A DNA stretch of 7,566 bases, from positions 1 through 7,566 of the forward strand of contig CAYXRK010000213.1 of NCBI GenBank assembly GCA_964467615.1, given 5' to 3'. A program made the translations under genes and the position numbers. The stretch's first letter is position 1. Each line of letters begins with the position of its first letter. This DNA is from CAYXRK01 sp964467615. Its GTDB lineage: Bacteria; Hydrogenedentota; Hydrogenedentia; Hydrogenedentales; GCA-2746185. The notes beneath the pieces were generated by a model. That model did not search any database and was not told where the DNA came from. It was given only the letters and a program-made list of their open reading frames with translations. Shown piece by piece: positions 1 to 5,424 of the stretch.

Positions 1-82
1 GCATGAAAAAGAGGCCACTGATCGACGTAAGTCCAATGATATCAACGGTCGACACTCGCGATCCGGCCTGTTCCGGCCTCGA
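1..82. other. Left flank with no confirmed gene
   Basis: TCCGGCCT is repeated 10 bases apart (62-69 and 72-79). On the minus strand an open frame begins at a GTG (53-55) and runs off the window edge reading VSTVDIIGLTSISGLFFM. It has only a GGA as a possible ribosome-binding site. It may be the start of a leftward gene, but 18 residues and weak signals do not establish it. Confidence 0.2.
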
Positions 83-149
83 TGGGTGGCCGTAAAAGGA
101 TTTTTACGTAAAAGGATTTCTACGGGCGACCGTTCGCGGCGGCCACCCA
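83..149. repeat. Cloverleaf-forming element: 9-bp closing stem with three 16-base hairpins
   Basis: TGGGTGGCC (83-91) and GGCCACCCA (141-149) are perfect reverse complements. Between them are three consecutive 16-base units, each able to fold as 6 + 4-base loop + 6. Unit 92-107 (GTAAAAGGATTTTTAC) has six of six pairs, unit 108-123 (GTAAAAGGATTTCTAC) five of six, and unit 124-139 (GGGCGACCGTTCGCGG) four of six, leaving one unpaired base at 140. The first two units are a tandem duplication with one mismatch. The strand cannot be assigned because the fold is symmetric. It is not a tRNA, since the loops have only four bases. It may be a small non-autonomous mobile element, a structured leader for a gene left of the window, or a protein-binding site. 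Confidence 0.5.
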
Positions 150-196
150 GATTCGCATTTCCCGCGTCCCGGCCACTTCGTTCCTCACGGACGGAA

Positions 197-266
197 TTGT
201 TTGGAGTATTCATAGTGTACTATTACATATATTGTACTAGTTCATTAACTAATAATAGACAATCTT
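197..266. promoter_or_regulatory. AT-rich patch with operator-like dyads and repeats
   Basis: This stretch is strikingly AT-rich compared with its surroundings. TGTACTA occurs twice (216-222 and 233-239), ATAGT-2 bases-ACTAT forms a small dyad (212-223), and TACTAGTT-4 bases-AACTAATA (235-254) is a dyad with seven of eight pairs. Such clustering is typical of repressor binding sites near a promoter. I could not find a -35/-10 pair with good spacing in either direction. A TACAAT box is present on the minus strand (231-236), but its best -35 partner is 20 bases away. If functional, it would most likely serve a leftward gene outside the window. Confidence 0.35.
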
Positions 267-278
267 GTGTTCGCGCGG

Positions 279-1265
279 TCACGCCGGGCCCCGCGGCGCG
301 AGGAGTTCGAGGAGATCGATTTCGGTTTCGGAGGAGCGGCGGCCGATTGCGGCGCGTTCGACGGAGCGGTCCATTCCGCTTTGGTAGACGTCGTACATGG
401 TCATGCACATGACGCCCCATTTGAGCGTGCCGAACGTTTCCCAATAGTGGACGCGCTCGGGATCGGGCGTGCCGCCGGCGTCGGCGTAGCCTTGGAACAA
501 CTCTTCACGCGCGCCGAACCCGCCGACGGGGTGGTCGACGTTGCCGAAGCGCCAGGAGTTGACGCAAATCCAGCCGAGGTCTTCCATCGGGTCGCCCGCG
601 TGCGCGAGTTCCCAATCGAGCACCGCGCGAACGCCGTCCGGCCCGATGAGCAGATTGCCGTTACGGAAGTCGCCGTGGACCAGTTTGGGCGCGAGGTCCG
701 GCGGCATGCGTTCGTCGAGCCAGCGGAACGCGGCCTCGAACACGGGATGCGGATAGTCGTAGCGATCGTAGATGTCGCGGTAGTACTGCCATTGCGCGCG
801 CGGCCCCGCCACAGGCAGGCCGGTGAGCTGCGCCGGATCGACCGAATGAATGCGCGCAAGGACCTCGCCACACTGCCGCGCGAGTTTCGGCCGCACTGCG
901 TCGAACTCCGCATCACGCAGAATCTTTCGCGGGATCGTTTCGCCTTGTACGCGGTCCATGACGTAACCCGCGCCGAGGCCGTCCGCCGCGGCCAACACGC
1001 GCAACACACGCGGCGCGGGAACGCCGTGGGCGCGAGCCGCTTCGATCAAACGCGCTTCCATCTCAAGCGAGACGCGCGACGGCCCTTCCTTCGATTCGCC
1101 GCCGCCGGGTGCTCGGCGCAGAATCAGCGGCAACGTCTCGCGCGAAGAAACTGCGTCGAACGACCACGTCTCCTGGCTCGCACCGCCGGAGAGGCGGCGA
1201 AGGTTTTCAATGCGCGGGCCTTCGCCATTGACTTCTCCAAGGGCCTTTGAGAGCGCGTCGATCAT
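279..1265 (-). CDS. Phosphotransferase family protein (APH fold, ACAD10/11 N-terminal kinase-like)
   Basis: This 328-residue cytoplasmic protein carries the hallmarks of aminoglycoside phosphotransferase-fold kinases. They are a glycine-rich loop near residues 25-34 (LSGGASQETW), a hinge-like YVMDRVQGE at 101-109, the catalytic motif HGDFRNGN at 197-204 (D199 is the likely base, N204 a metal ligand), and LDWELAHAGDP at 216-226 (D217 is the second metal ligand). The spacing and wording of these motifs fit the ACAD10/11-like subgroup, which often accompanies acyl-CoA metabolism genes, rather than true antibiotic-resistance enzymes. The usual N-lobe lysine is not obvious: the strand reads LILRRAP, with arginines 50-51. 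The ATG at 1265 is the first start that keeps the whole N-lobe, and its ribosome-binding site is weak. The gene follows purA after a 200-bp gap and no acyl-CoA gene is visible here. The substrate is unknown. Family assignment is confident; function is not. Confidence 0.85.
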   Translation of the reverse strand: MIDALSKALGEVNGEGPRIENLRRLSGGASQETWSFDAVSSRETLPLILRRAPGGGESKEGPSRVSLEMEARLIEAARAHGVPAPRVLRVLAAADGLGAGYVMDRVQGETIPRKILRDAEFDAVRPKLARQCGEVLARIHSVDPAQLTGLPVAGPRAQWQYYRDIYDRYDYPHPVFEAAFRWLDERMPPDLAPKLVHGDFRNGNLLIGPDGVRAVLDWELAHAGDPMEDLGWICVNSWRFGNVDHPVGGFGAREELFQGYADAGGTPDPERVHYWETFGTLKWGVMCMTMYDVYQSGMDRSVERAAIGRRSSETEIDLLELLAPRGPA

Positions 1266-1311
1266 CGTATTCGTTCTGGCGAACTCATTGTTTCGCGTTC
1301 CTGCCTCGCGC

Positions 1312-1395
1312 CGTCATTCCCGCGAAGGCGGGAATCTAGTGGTACATGGAACCGAACGGCGTCCGTTCTGGATTCCCGCCTTCGCGGGAATGACG
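1312..1395. repeat. Inverted pair of REP-like palindromes (BIME-like element)
   Basis: Two arms of 25 bases (1312-1336 and 1371-1395) are perfect reverse complements, separated by 34 bases. Each arm is itself a hairpin: ATTCCCGC and GCGGGAAT pair as an 8-bp stem around GAAG or CTTC. This core (ATTCCCGCGAAGGCGGGAAT) is a widespread dispersed palindrome in many bacterial genomes, of the type thought to be moved by REP-associated Y1 (RAYT) transposases. It lies between the purA stop and the next leftward gene and could act as a weak bidirectional terminator or an mRNA stabiliser. I see no flanking target-site duplication and no transposase in the window. Confidence 0.85.
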
Positions 1396-1407
1396 AGAGT
1401 GGGCGGC

Positions 1408-1440
1408 TCGATTCACAAGTCCAATCGACATTCGATTCAC
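1408..1440. repeat. Short direct repeat downstream of purA
   Basis: TCGATTCAC occurs twice (1408-1416 and 1432-1440), 24 bases apart, with a related ATCGA in between. It lies between the purA stop and the REP pair. It could be a protein-binding pair, but nothing else supports that and no promoter boxes are seen beside it. Confidence 0.3.
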
Positions 1441-1465
1441 GCATCAAAGAGCGGACTTCGGTGCT

Positions 1466-2743
1466 TCAGATAACCGCCATGTCTTCGCGTTTGGGGCCGA
1501 GCGAGAGGATTTTTACCGGCGCCTCGATCAGGCGTTCGATTTCGCGGACGTATTTTTGCGCGTTCTCGGGCAGGTCGTCAAACGAGCGGACGTGGTCGAT
1601 TTTCGTCCGCCAGCCTTCCATTTCCTGATACACGGGCCGCGCGCGATCGAGCGCCGCACCGCGCGGGAATTCGGTGGTAATGTCGCCGTCGATCTCGTAG
1701 GCCGTGCAGACGGGAATGCTGTCGCGGTAGCCGAGCACGTCGAGCAACGTCAGCGCCACTTCGGTCGCGCCTTGCACCATGCAGCCGTACTTCGTCGCGA
1801 CGGAATCGAACCACCCCACGCGCCGGGGCCGCCCGGTCGTCGCGCCGTATTCGCCGTCGGACCCGCCGCGCCGGCGAAGCTCGTCGCCGACATCGCCGAG
1901 TAGCTCCGTAACGAAAGGTCCCGCGCCGACGCAGGACGAGTACGCCTTGACGACGGCGATGATGCGCCCGATTTTGTGCGCGGGGACGCCCGCGCCCACT
2001 GCGGCATAGCCTGCGAGCGTCGATGAGGACGTGGAGAACGGGTAAATGCCGTGGTCGGGATCGCGCAGCGCGCCTAGTTGCCCTTCGAGTAGCACACTCT
2101 TGCCGCGCTGAAGCGCGTCGTTGAGCAGTTTCGTGGTGTTGCAGATGAAGGGCCGCACGCGGTCGGCGTATTTCAACACTTCGTCCGCGAGTTGGCCGAC
2201 GGTGTACTCCGGTTTGTGGTAATACTCGCGCAGCATGAAATTCGTGCGCGGCAACACGCGTTCGAGCCGCGCCTTGAGTTGCGCCGGTTCGAGCAGATCG
2301 CCCGCCTGCACGCCGAGCTTGAGATACTTGTCGGCGTAAAAGGGCGCGATGCCGCTCTTGGTCGAGCCGAACGAATCCTTCCCGAGCCGCTCTTCTTCGT
2401 AAGCGTCGAGCAGCCGGTGATACGGCAGCAGCAATTGCGCGCGATCCGAGATCAGCAGCTTCGGCTCGGGCACGCCCTTGGCCATGACGGAGTCGATTTC
2501 GTCCGCCAGCGCCGCGATGTTCAGCGCGACGCCGGGGCCGAGCACGTTCGTGATGTGATCGTAGAAGACGCCGGACGGCAACAGGTGCAGCGCGAACTTG
2601 CCGTAATGGTTGATGATCGTGTGGCCCGCGTTGTTGCCACCTTGGAAGCGCACAACGAAGTCGGCGTCCGGCGCCAACGCGTCCACGATCTTCCCCTTGC
2701 CCTCGTCGCCCCAATTCGCGCCCACTACGGCCGTCACGCTCAC
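1466..2743 (-). CDS. purA: Adenylosuccinate synthetase
   Basis: This enzyme joins IMP and aspartate using GTP to make adenylosuccinate, the first committed step from IMP to AMP, in the cytoplasm. From a GTG at 2743 it has 425 residues, close to the usual ~430. Visible motifs are GANWGDEGKGK (residues 8-18, with catalytic D13), NNAGHT (37-42, with catalytic H41), GSTKSGIAPFYADK (126-139), EGQLGALRDPDHG (220-232), YGATTGRPRRVGW (299-311) and the C-terminal SLGPKRED (414-421). The wording departs from the common type (GxQWGDEGKGK, GTTxxGIGPxYEDK), so it belongs to a divergent but apparently intact subfamily. The GTG was chosen because AAAGGAC lies 8 bases upstream. A longer frame back to 2827 would start right beside the -10 box and adds 28 arginine- and proline-rich residues not expected in PurA. 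A second GTG two codons later is also possible. Confidence 0.97.
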   Translation of the reverse strand: MSVTAVVGANWGDEGKGKIVDALAPDADFVVRFQGGNNAGHTIINHYGKFALHLLPSGVFYDHITNVLGPGVALNIAALADEIDSVMAKGVPEPKLLISDRAQLLLPYHRLLDAYEEERLGKDSFGSTKSGIAPFYADKYLKLGVQAGDLLEPAQLKARLERVLPRTNFMLREYYHKPEYTVGQLADEVLKYADRVRPFICNTTKLLNDALQRGKSVLLEGQLGALRDPDHGIYPFSTSSSTLAGYAAVGAGVPAHKIGRIIAVVKAYSSCVGAGPFVTELLGDVGDELRRRGGSDGEYGATTGRPRRVGWFDSVATKYGCMVQGATEVALTLLDVLGYRDSIPVCTAYEIDGDITTEFPRGAALDRARPVYQEMEGWRTKIDHVRSFDDLPENAQKYVREIERLIEAPVKILSLGPKREDMAVI

Positions 2744-2750
2744 GATTGTT

Positions 2751-2757
2751 GTCCTTT
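2751..2757 (-). promoter_or_regulatory. purA: Ribosome-binding site of purA
   Basis: AAAGGAC on the minus strand places AGGA 8 bases before the GTG at 2743. It fixes the start of PurA at the point where homology to the family begins (VSVTAVVGANWGDEG). Confidence 0.8.
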
Positions 2758-2787
2758 CACGCCTCGACCGCGGTGTCCCTCCCGGCG

Positions 2788-2806
2788 GCCCCGCACCCCT
2801 CGGGGC
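2788..2806 (-). other. GC-rich hairpin in the purA leader
   Basis: GCCCCG and CGGGGC pair as a 6-bp all-GC stem with a 7-base loop inside the untranslated leader of purA. No T-run follows, so it is not an intrinsic terminator. It may only reflect the local GC richness, or it may modulate leader structure. Confidence 0.35.
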
Positions 2807-2813
2807 TATGCAC

Positions 2814-2836
2814 ATCGCCCCGGCCAAACGGGCGAT
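2814..2836. promoter_or_regulatory. Dyad at the purA transcription start (possible operator)
   Basis: ATCGCCC and GGGCGAT form a perfect 7-bp dyad separated by 9 bases, directly abutting the -10 box. Because the predicted start (about 2830) falls within its upstream arm, the RNA would carry only part of it. An operator on DNA is therefore more likely than an RNA hairpin. The bound protein, if any, is unknown. Confidence 0.35.
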
Positions 2837-2865
2837 ATTGTACGTTGAACGCGCAGGACTGTAAA
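2837..2865 (-). promoter_or_regulatory. purA: Sigma-70-type promoter of purA
   Basis: On the minus strand a -35 box TTTACA (2860-2865, five of six consensus bases) is separated by 17 bases from a -10 box TACAAT (2837-2842, five of six). Transcription should start near 2830, leaving a leader of about 86 bases before the GTG. Because the boxes sit between the phnE stop and purA, purA can be expressed independently of the phn operon. Confidence 0.8.
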
Positions 2866-2920
2866 CCGGCCGATTTTGACGCTATGACCTGTTAATCGCG
2901 CGCCGCGCAAGCCTGATTGG

Positions 2921-3700
2921 CTATCGGATCCAGCGTCGGACCCAGTAGGTCAATTGGTCGAGCACTAGAACGACGCCGACGATTAGGATGAGCAGGACTG
3001 CGACCTTTTGGTACTGGAAGCTGCCGATGTACATGCTGATGTAAAAGCCTATGCCCCCAGCGCCGACGATACCGAGGATCGTCGCGTCGCGGAAATTCAT
3101 TTCAAAGCGGTACACCGTAAAGGCGACAAGCTGCGGAATGCATTGCGGCAACAGGCCGAAGCGGACGGTCTGCAACCATGTCGCGCCGGTGCCTTGAACG
3201 GCGTTGATGATGCCTTTGTCCGCGGTTTCGAATTCCTCTGCATAAAATTTTCCTAGCATCCCGACGGAATGAAACGCGATGGCGAGCGCGCCGGGGAATG
3301 CGCCGAGGCCCAACGCGCTCACGAACAGCAGGCCCGCCAGAATCAGCGGCACCGAACGGACTACGCCCAACACGGCCTTCAACGGCATCGACACCCAGGA
3401 CGGCGAAACATTGGACGCCGCCAAGAAACCCACCGGGAGCGCGACAATGACCGCAACGAATGTACCCGCCAACGTGATCATCAGCGTCTCGAAGGTCGAG
3501 TTGATGAGCAGCCTGGTGACACTCCAATCGGGGGGCGTAAGGCGGGAAAAGAACTCGAAAAACCGCGGGCCGGATTTGGAGAGATTGTCCCAGCGAAATT
3601 CCGCCCACCACATGGACCAAGCGGCCAGCACGCACACCAAGGCGAGCGCGAGGCCGTTCCAACCGGCGCTAGCGCGCCAGCGCTGTTGCAGGCCGGTCAT
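2921..3700 (-). CDS. phnE: Phosphonate/phosphite-type ABC transporter permease
   Basis: This is the inner-membrane channel subunit of a PhnCDE-type importer. It has 259 residues from the ATG at 3700. Hydrophobic segments are seen near residues 15-33, 72-95, 108-145 (a pair), 205-225 and 232-250. The cytoplasmic coupling loop typical of binding-protein-dependent permeases spans about 155-186 and includes AVQGTGATWLQTVRFGLLPQ, with the conserved G and the LP end. The stretches TLMITLAGTFVAVIVALPVG and RDATILGIVGAGGIGFYI are characteristic of PhnE. The start codon lies inside the 3' end of phnC, giving a 32-base overlap, so translational coupling is likely. A TTG 17 codons further upstream (3751) would add a proline-rich leader and has no good ribosome-binding site. 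Only one permease gene is present, so the channel is presumably a homodimer. The transported molecule cannot be read from the permease. Confidence 0.92.
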   Translation of the reverse strand: MTGLQQRWRASAGWNGLALALVCVLAAWSMWWAEFRWDNLSKSGPRFFEFFSRLTPPDWSVTRLLINSTFETLMITLAGTFVAVIVALPVGFLAASNVSPSWVSMPLKAVLGVVRSVPLILAGLLFVSALGLGAFPGALAIAFHSVGMLGKFYAEEFETADKGIINAVQGTGATWLQTVRFGLLPQCIPQLVAFTVYRFEMNFRDATILGIVGAGGIGFYISMYIGSFQYQKVAVLLILIVGVVLVLDQLTYWVRRWIR

Positions 3701-4511
3701 GATGATACGGTTGCCCGGGTACCGCGGCGGAGGGGGTGGGCGCGTCGGCAACGTAGATGAACTCTTCGCCCGTCGCCGTCAACGCGCTGGGAGGGCCGTC
3801 AAAAACGATGCTGCCGCGCGAGAGACCCAACACGCGCGTCGCGTACCGGCTGGCGAGCCGGGGTTGGTGCAGGTTCACGATAAGAGTCACGCCGCGCCGC
3901 TGCGTACATTGCACGAGCAGTTCGAGCGCGTCCTCGGCCAATTCGGGATCGAGGTTGGAGACGGGTTCATCGGCCAGGATGACATCGGCCTCCTGCATGA
4001 GCGCCCGCGCGATGGCCGTTCGCTGGCGTTGTCCACCCGATAGCGTTTCGACGCGCCGGCCCCCGAACCCATCGAGCTCAACCTCCTTGAGAATCGCGTC
4101 CGCCTTTTGCCATTCCTCCGTGGGATACCACCCAAGCAGGCTCCTCCATTGCCCCACGCGGCCAAGGGCGCCGCTAAGCACATTCGCCACGACGGACATG
4201 CGCGGAACGAGGTAAAACTCCTGATCGATCATGGCGACCCGGCGCTGCACGGCTCGCCGCGTGCGGAGATCGAGCGACATCGGATCTTTCCCAAGCACAA
4301 ATGCATTGCCGCTAGACGGGCGGAGGCGGCCTTTGATTACTTTGGCCAACGTTGTTTTCCCGGACCCGCTCTTGCCCAGAACGAACACTTTCTCGCCGGG
4401 AGCAATCACAAGCGCCGGAGCGACGAGCGCGCACGCGGCGCCGTACTCGACCCGAACACCGTCGAGCCGGACCACCGCCGCCGGGGAAGTACCGTTATTT
4501 GATGAGGTCAT
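3669..4511 (-). CDS. phnC: Phosphonate/phosphite-type ABC transporter ATP-binding protein
   Basis: This cytoplasmic ATPase powers the PhnDCE importer. The 280-residue protein has all nucleotide-binding motifs in order: Walker A GKSGSGKT (46-53), Q-loop DQEFYLVPRMSV (96-107), signature LSGGQRQR (157-164), Walker B VILADEP with E182, D-loop SNLD, and the H-loop histidine H215 in VNLHQ. The segment after the Q-loop (NVLSGALGRVGQWRSLLGW, 110-128) is the hallmark that separates PhnC from other importer ATPases. The ATG at 4511 overlaps the phnD stop by 17 bases and has only a weak purine-rich ribosome-binding site, suggesting coupling to phnD translation. The last ~25 residues are a proline/alanine-rich tail with YHH, encoded partly in the overlap with phnE. 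It looks like a low-constraint extension. Confidence 0.94.
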   Translation of the reverse strand: MTSSNNGTSPAAVVRLDGVRVEYGAACALVAPALVIAPGEKVFVLGKSGSGKTTLAKVIKGRLRPSSGNAFVLGKDPMSLDLRTRRAVQRRVAMIDQEFYLVPRMSVVANVLSGALGRVGQWRSLLGWYPTEEWQKADAILKEVELDGFGGRRVETLSGGQRQRTAIARALMQEADVILADEPVSNLDPELAEDALELLVQCTQRRGVTLIVNLHQPRLASRYATRVLGLSRGSIVFDGPPSALTATGEEFIYVADAPTPSAAVPGQPYHHDRPATALAR

Positions 4512-5373
4512 ATTCTCGCGCGATCTTCTCGACTTCCGCGTAGGTCTCGTGCGTAACTTTCACGTAACCGCTCACGCCATACAAGTACTTGAGGAGGTCC
4601 TTGTCCGGTCCATCCGCTATCTTCAGCAGGGCGCTTTGAATTGCCTCCGCCGTCGGCCCATGCAGGCCCTTCCGCGCCACGACACAGTGCGAGGGCAAGG
4701 GCCGGGATTCGGCAATATAGGTGACTTCATCGCGCTCTTCCGGGCGCAGGAGGCTGTACGAAAATTCGCCGATACCGGCGGCGTCCACGAACTTGTTGAA
4801 GACGGCCCGCATCGCCTGCTCATCGCCGCCGGCGAAGAACATTTTCTTGAAGAACTTCTCGGGGGCGTCGTTGACCAATCCGGCCTCCTTGAAGGTATTC
4901 AGCGGATAGAGGTATCCGGACGAGGAAATCGGATCGGCGAAGGCGATGGATTTCCCACGCAGGTCTTCGAGTTTGGCGATGCCGCTGTCCTTGCGAACGA
5001 AAATACGCGAAACGTACGTCGCCTTGCCGTTGTACAGTTCGCCGAGAATCGGGTACGCGCCGGATTGCTGGTGCGCGATGATGTATTGGAGCGGCCCCAT
5101 GAAGCCTATATCGGCCGTCTCGCCGCGCAACGCCTCGACGATTGCGGCGTAGTTCGTGGCAATGTGGTATTCGACTTTGACCCCCAACTCCCGTTCAAGA
5201 TACGCCGCGACGGGTTTCACGTCTTCGACCAACTGTTCGGGGTTTTGGTACGCGATAAACGCGATGCTCACCTTCGATGGTGCGGCCACGTCACCTTGAG
5301 CGAACACGCCGGCCGACGCAAACGCCATCAATACGGCAAGCGATGCTATCGCTCGAATCGTTGCTACGTCCAT
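4495..5373 (-). CDS. phnD: PhnD-type periplasmic substrate-binding protein of an ABC importer
   Basis: This is the periplasmic ligand receptor that delivers substrate to PhnE. It has 292 residues from the ATG at 5373, including a signal peptide with a likely signal peptidase I cut after VFA (residue 25) and no lipobox cysteine. Type II binding-protein features are visible: VSIAFIAY (35-42) opens lobe 1, NYAAIVEALRGETADIGFMGP spans 74-94, ADPISSSGYLYP (146-157) is the serine-rich anion-binding loop (STSG in classical PhnD), and AGGDEQAMRAV...VDAAG lies at 181-200. Against E. coli PhnD recalled from memory, the ligand tyrosine in WYG is M92 here and the ligand histidine in AGHE is replaced by glycine, so the ligand may not be a simple phosphonate. 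AAAGGA lies 12 bases before the ATG. An in-frame TTG three codons earlier is only 3 bases from it. Family is sure, ligand unknown. Confidence 0.92.
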   Translation of the reverse strand: MDVATIRAIASLAVLMAFASAGVFAQGDVAAPSKVSIAFIAYQNPEQLVEDVKPVAAYLERELGVKVEYHIATNYAAIVEALRGETADIGFMGPLQYIIAHQQSGAYPILGELYNGKATYVSRIFVRKDSGIAKLEDLRGKSIAFADPISSSGYLYPLNTFKEAGLVNDAPEKFFKKMFFAGGDEQAMRAVFNKFVDAAGIGEFSYSLLRPEERDEVTYIAESRPLPSHCVVARKGLHGPTAEAIQSALLKIADGPDKDLLKYLYGVSGYVKVTHETYAEVEKIAREYDLIK

Positions 5374-5385
5374 GACTGACAAGAG

Positions 5386-5391
5386 TCCTTT
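5386..5391 (-). promoter_or_regulatory. Ribosome-binding site of phnD
   Basis: AAAGGA on the minus strand lies 12 bases before the ATG at 5373 and 3 bases before an alternative TTG at 5382. The first spacing is long and the second too short for a normal site, so the ATG is preferred on codon strength and signal-peptide shape. Confidence 0.55.
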
Positions 5392-5424
5392 AGTGCGTTA
5401 CGCGCGTTCGTTCGGAATTCACTC

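Noticed and set aside
91..123. CRISPR array
   Set aside because: Only two contiguous 16-base copies with no spacers and no cas genes.
83..149. tRNA gene, suggested by the cloverleaf fold
   Set aside because: All three arms have 4-base loops; there is no 7-base anticodon loop, no TTC-containing T-loop and no acceptor end.
267..1250. Long plus-strand open frame opposite the kinase gene
   Set aside because: It is the mirror of the minus-strand kinase, which has complete kinase motifs. The antisense product is arginine-, alanine- and valine-rich with no recognisable domain; GC-rich codon use keeps the opposite frame open.
279..1265. Aminoglycoside-resistance gene
   Set aside because: The HGDFRNGN and LDWELAHAGDP wording matches the ACAD10/11-like kinase subgroup, and there are no mobile or resistance-gene neighbours.
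2744..2827. N-terminal extension of PurA from a start at 2827
   Set aside because: It would begin immediately after the -10 box, leaving almost no leader, and adds 28 residues not expected in the family. The GTG at 2743 has a well-spaced AAAGGAC.
2192..2848. Plus-strand open frame opposite the 5' half of purA
   Set aside because: It lies antisense to the conserved PurA blocks and the purA promoter and has no recognisable motif or ribosome-binding site.
2880..2920. Intrinsic terminator after phnE
   Set aside because: Only a 4-bp AGCC/GGCT stem and GC-alternating sequence are present, with no T-run on the minus strand.
3701..3751. Upstream TTG start for phnE
   Set aside because: It adds a proline-rich stretch before the first membrane segment, uses a rare start codon, has no ribosome-binding site, and would deepen the overlap with phnC.
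4231..5379. Plus-strand 382-codon open frame opposite phnD and the start of phnC
   Set aside because: The minus strand encodes intact PhnD and PhnC motifs over the same bases, so this is a shadow frame.
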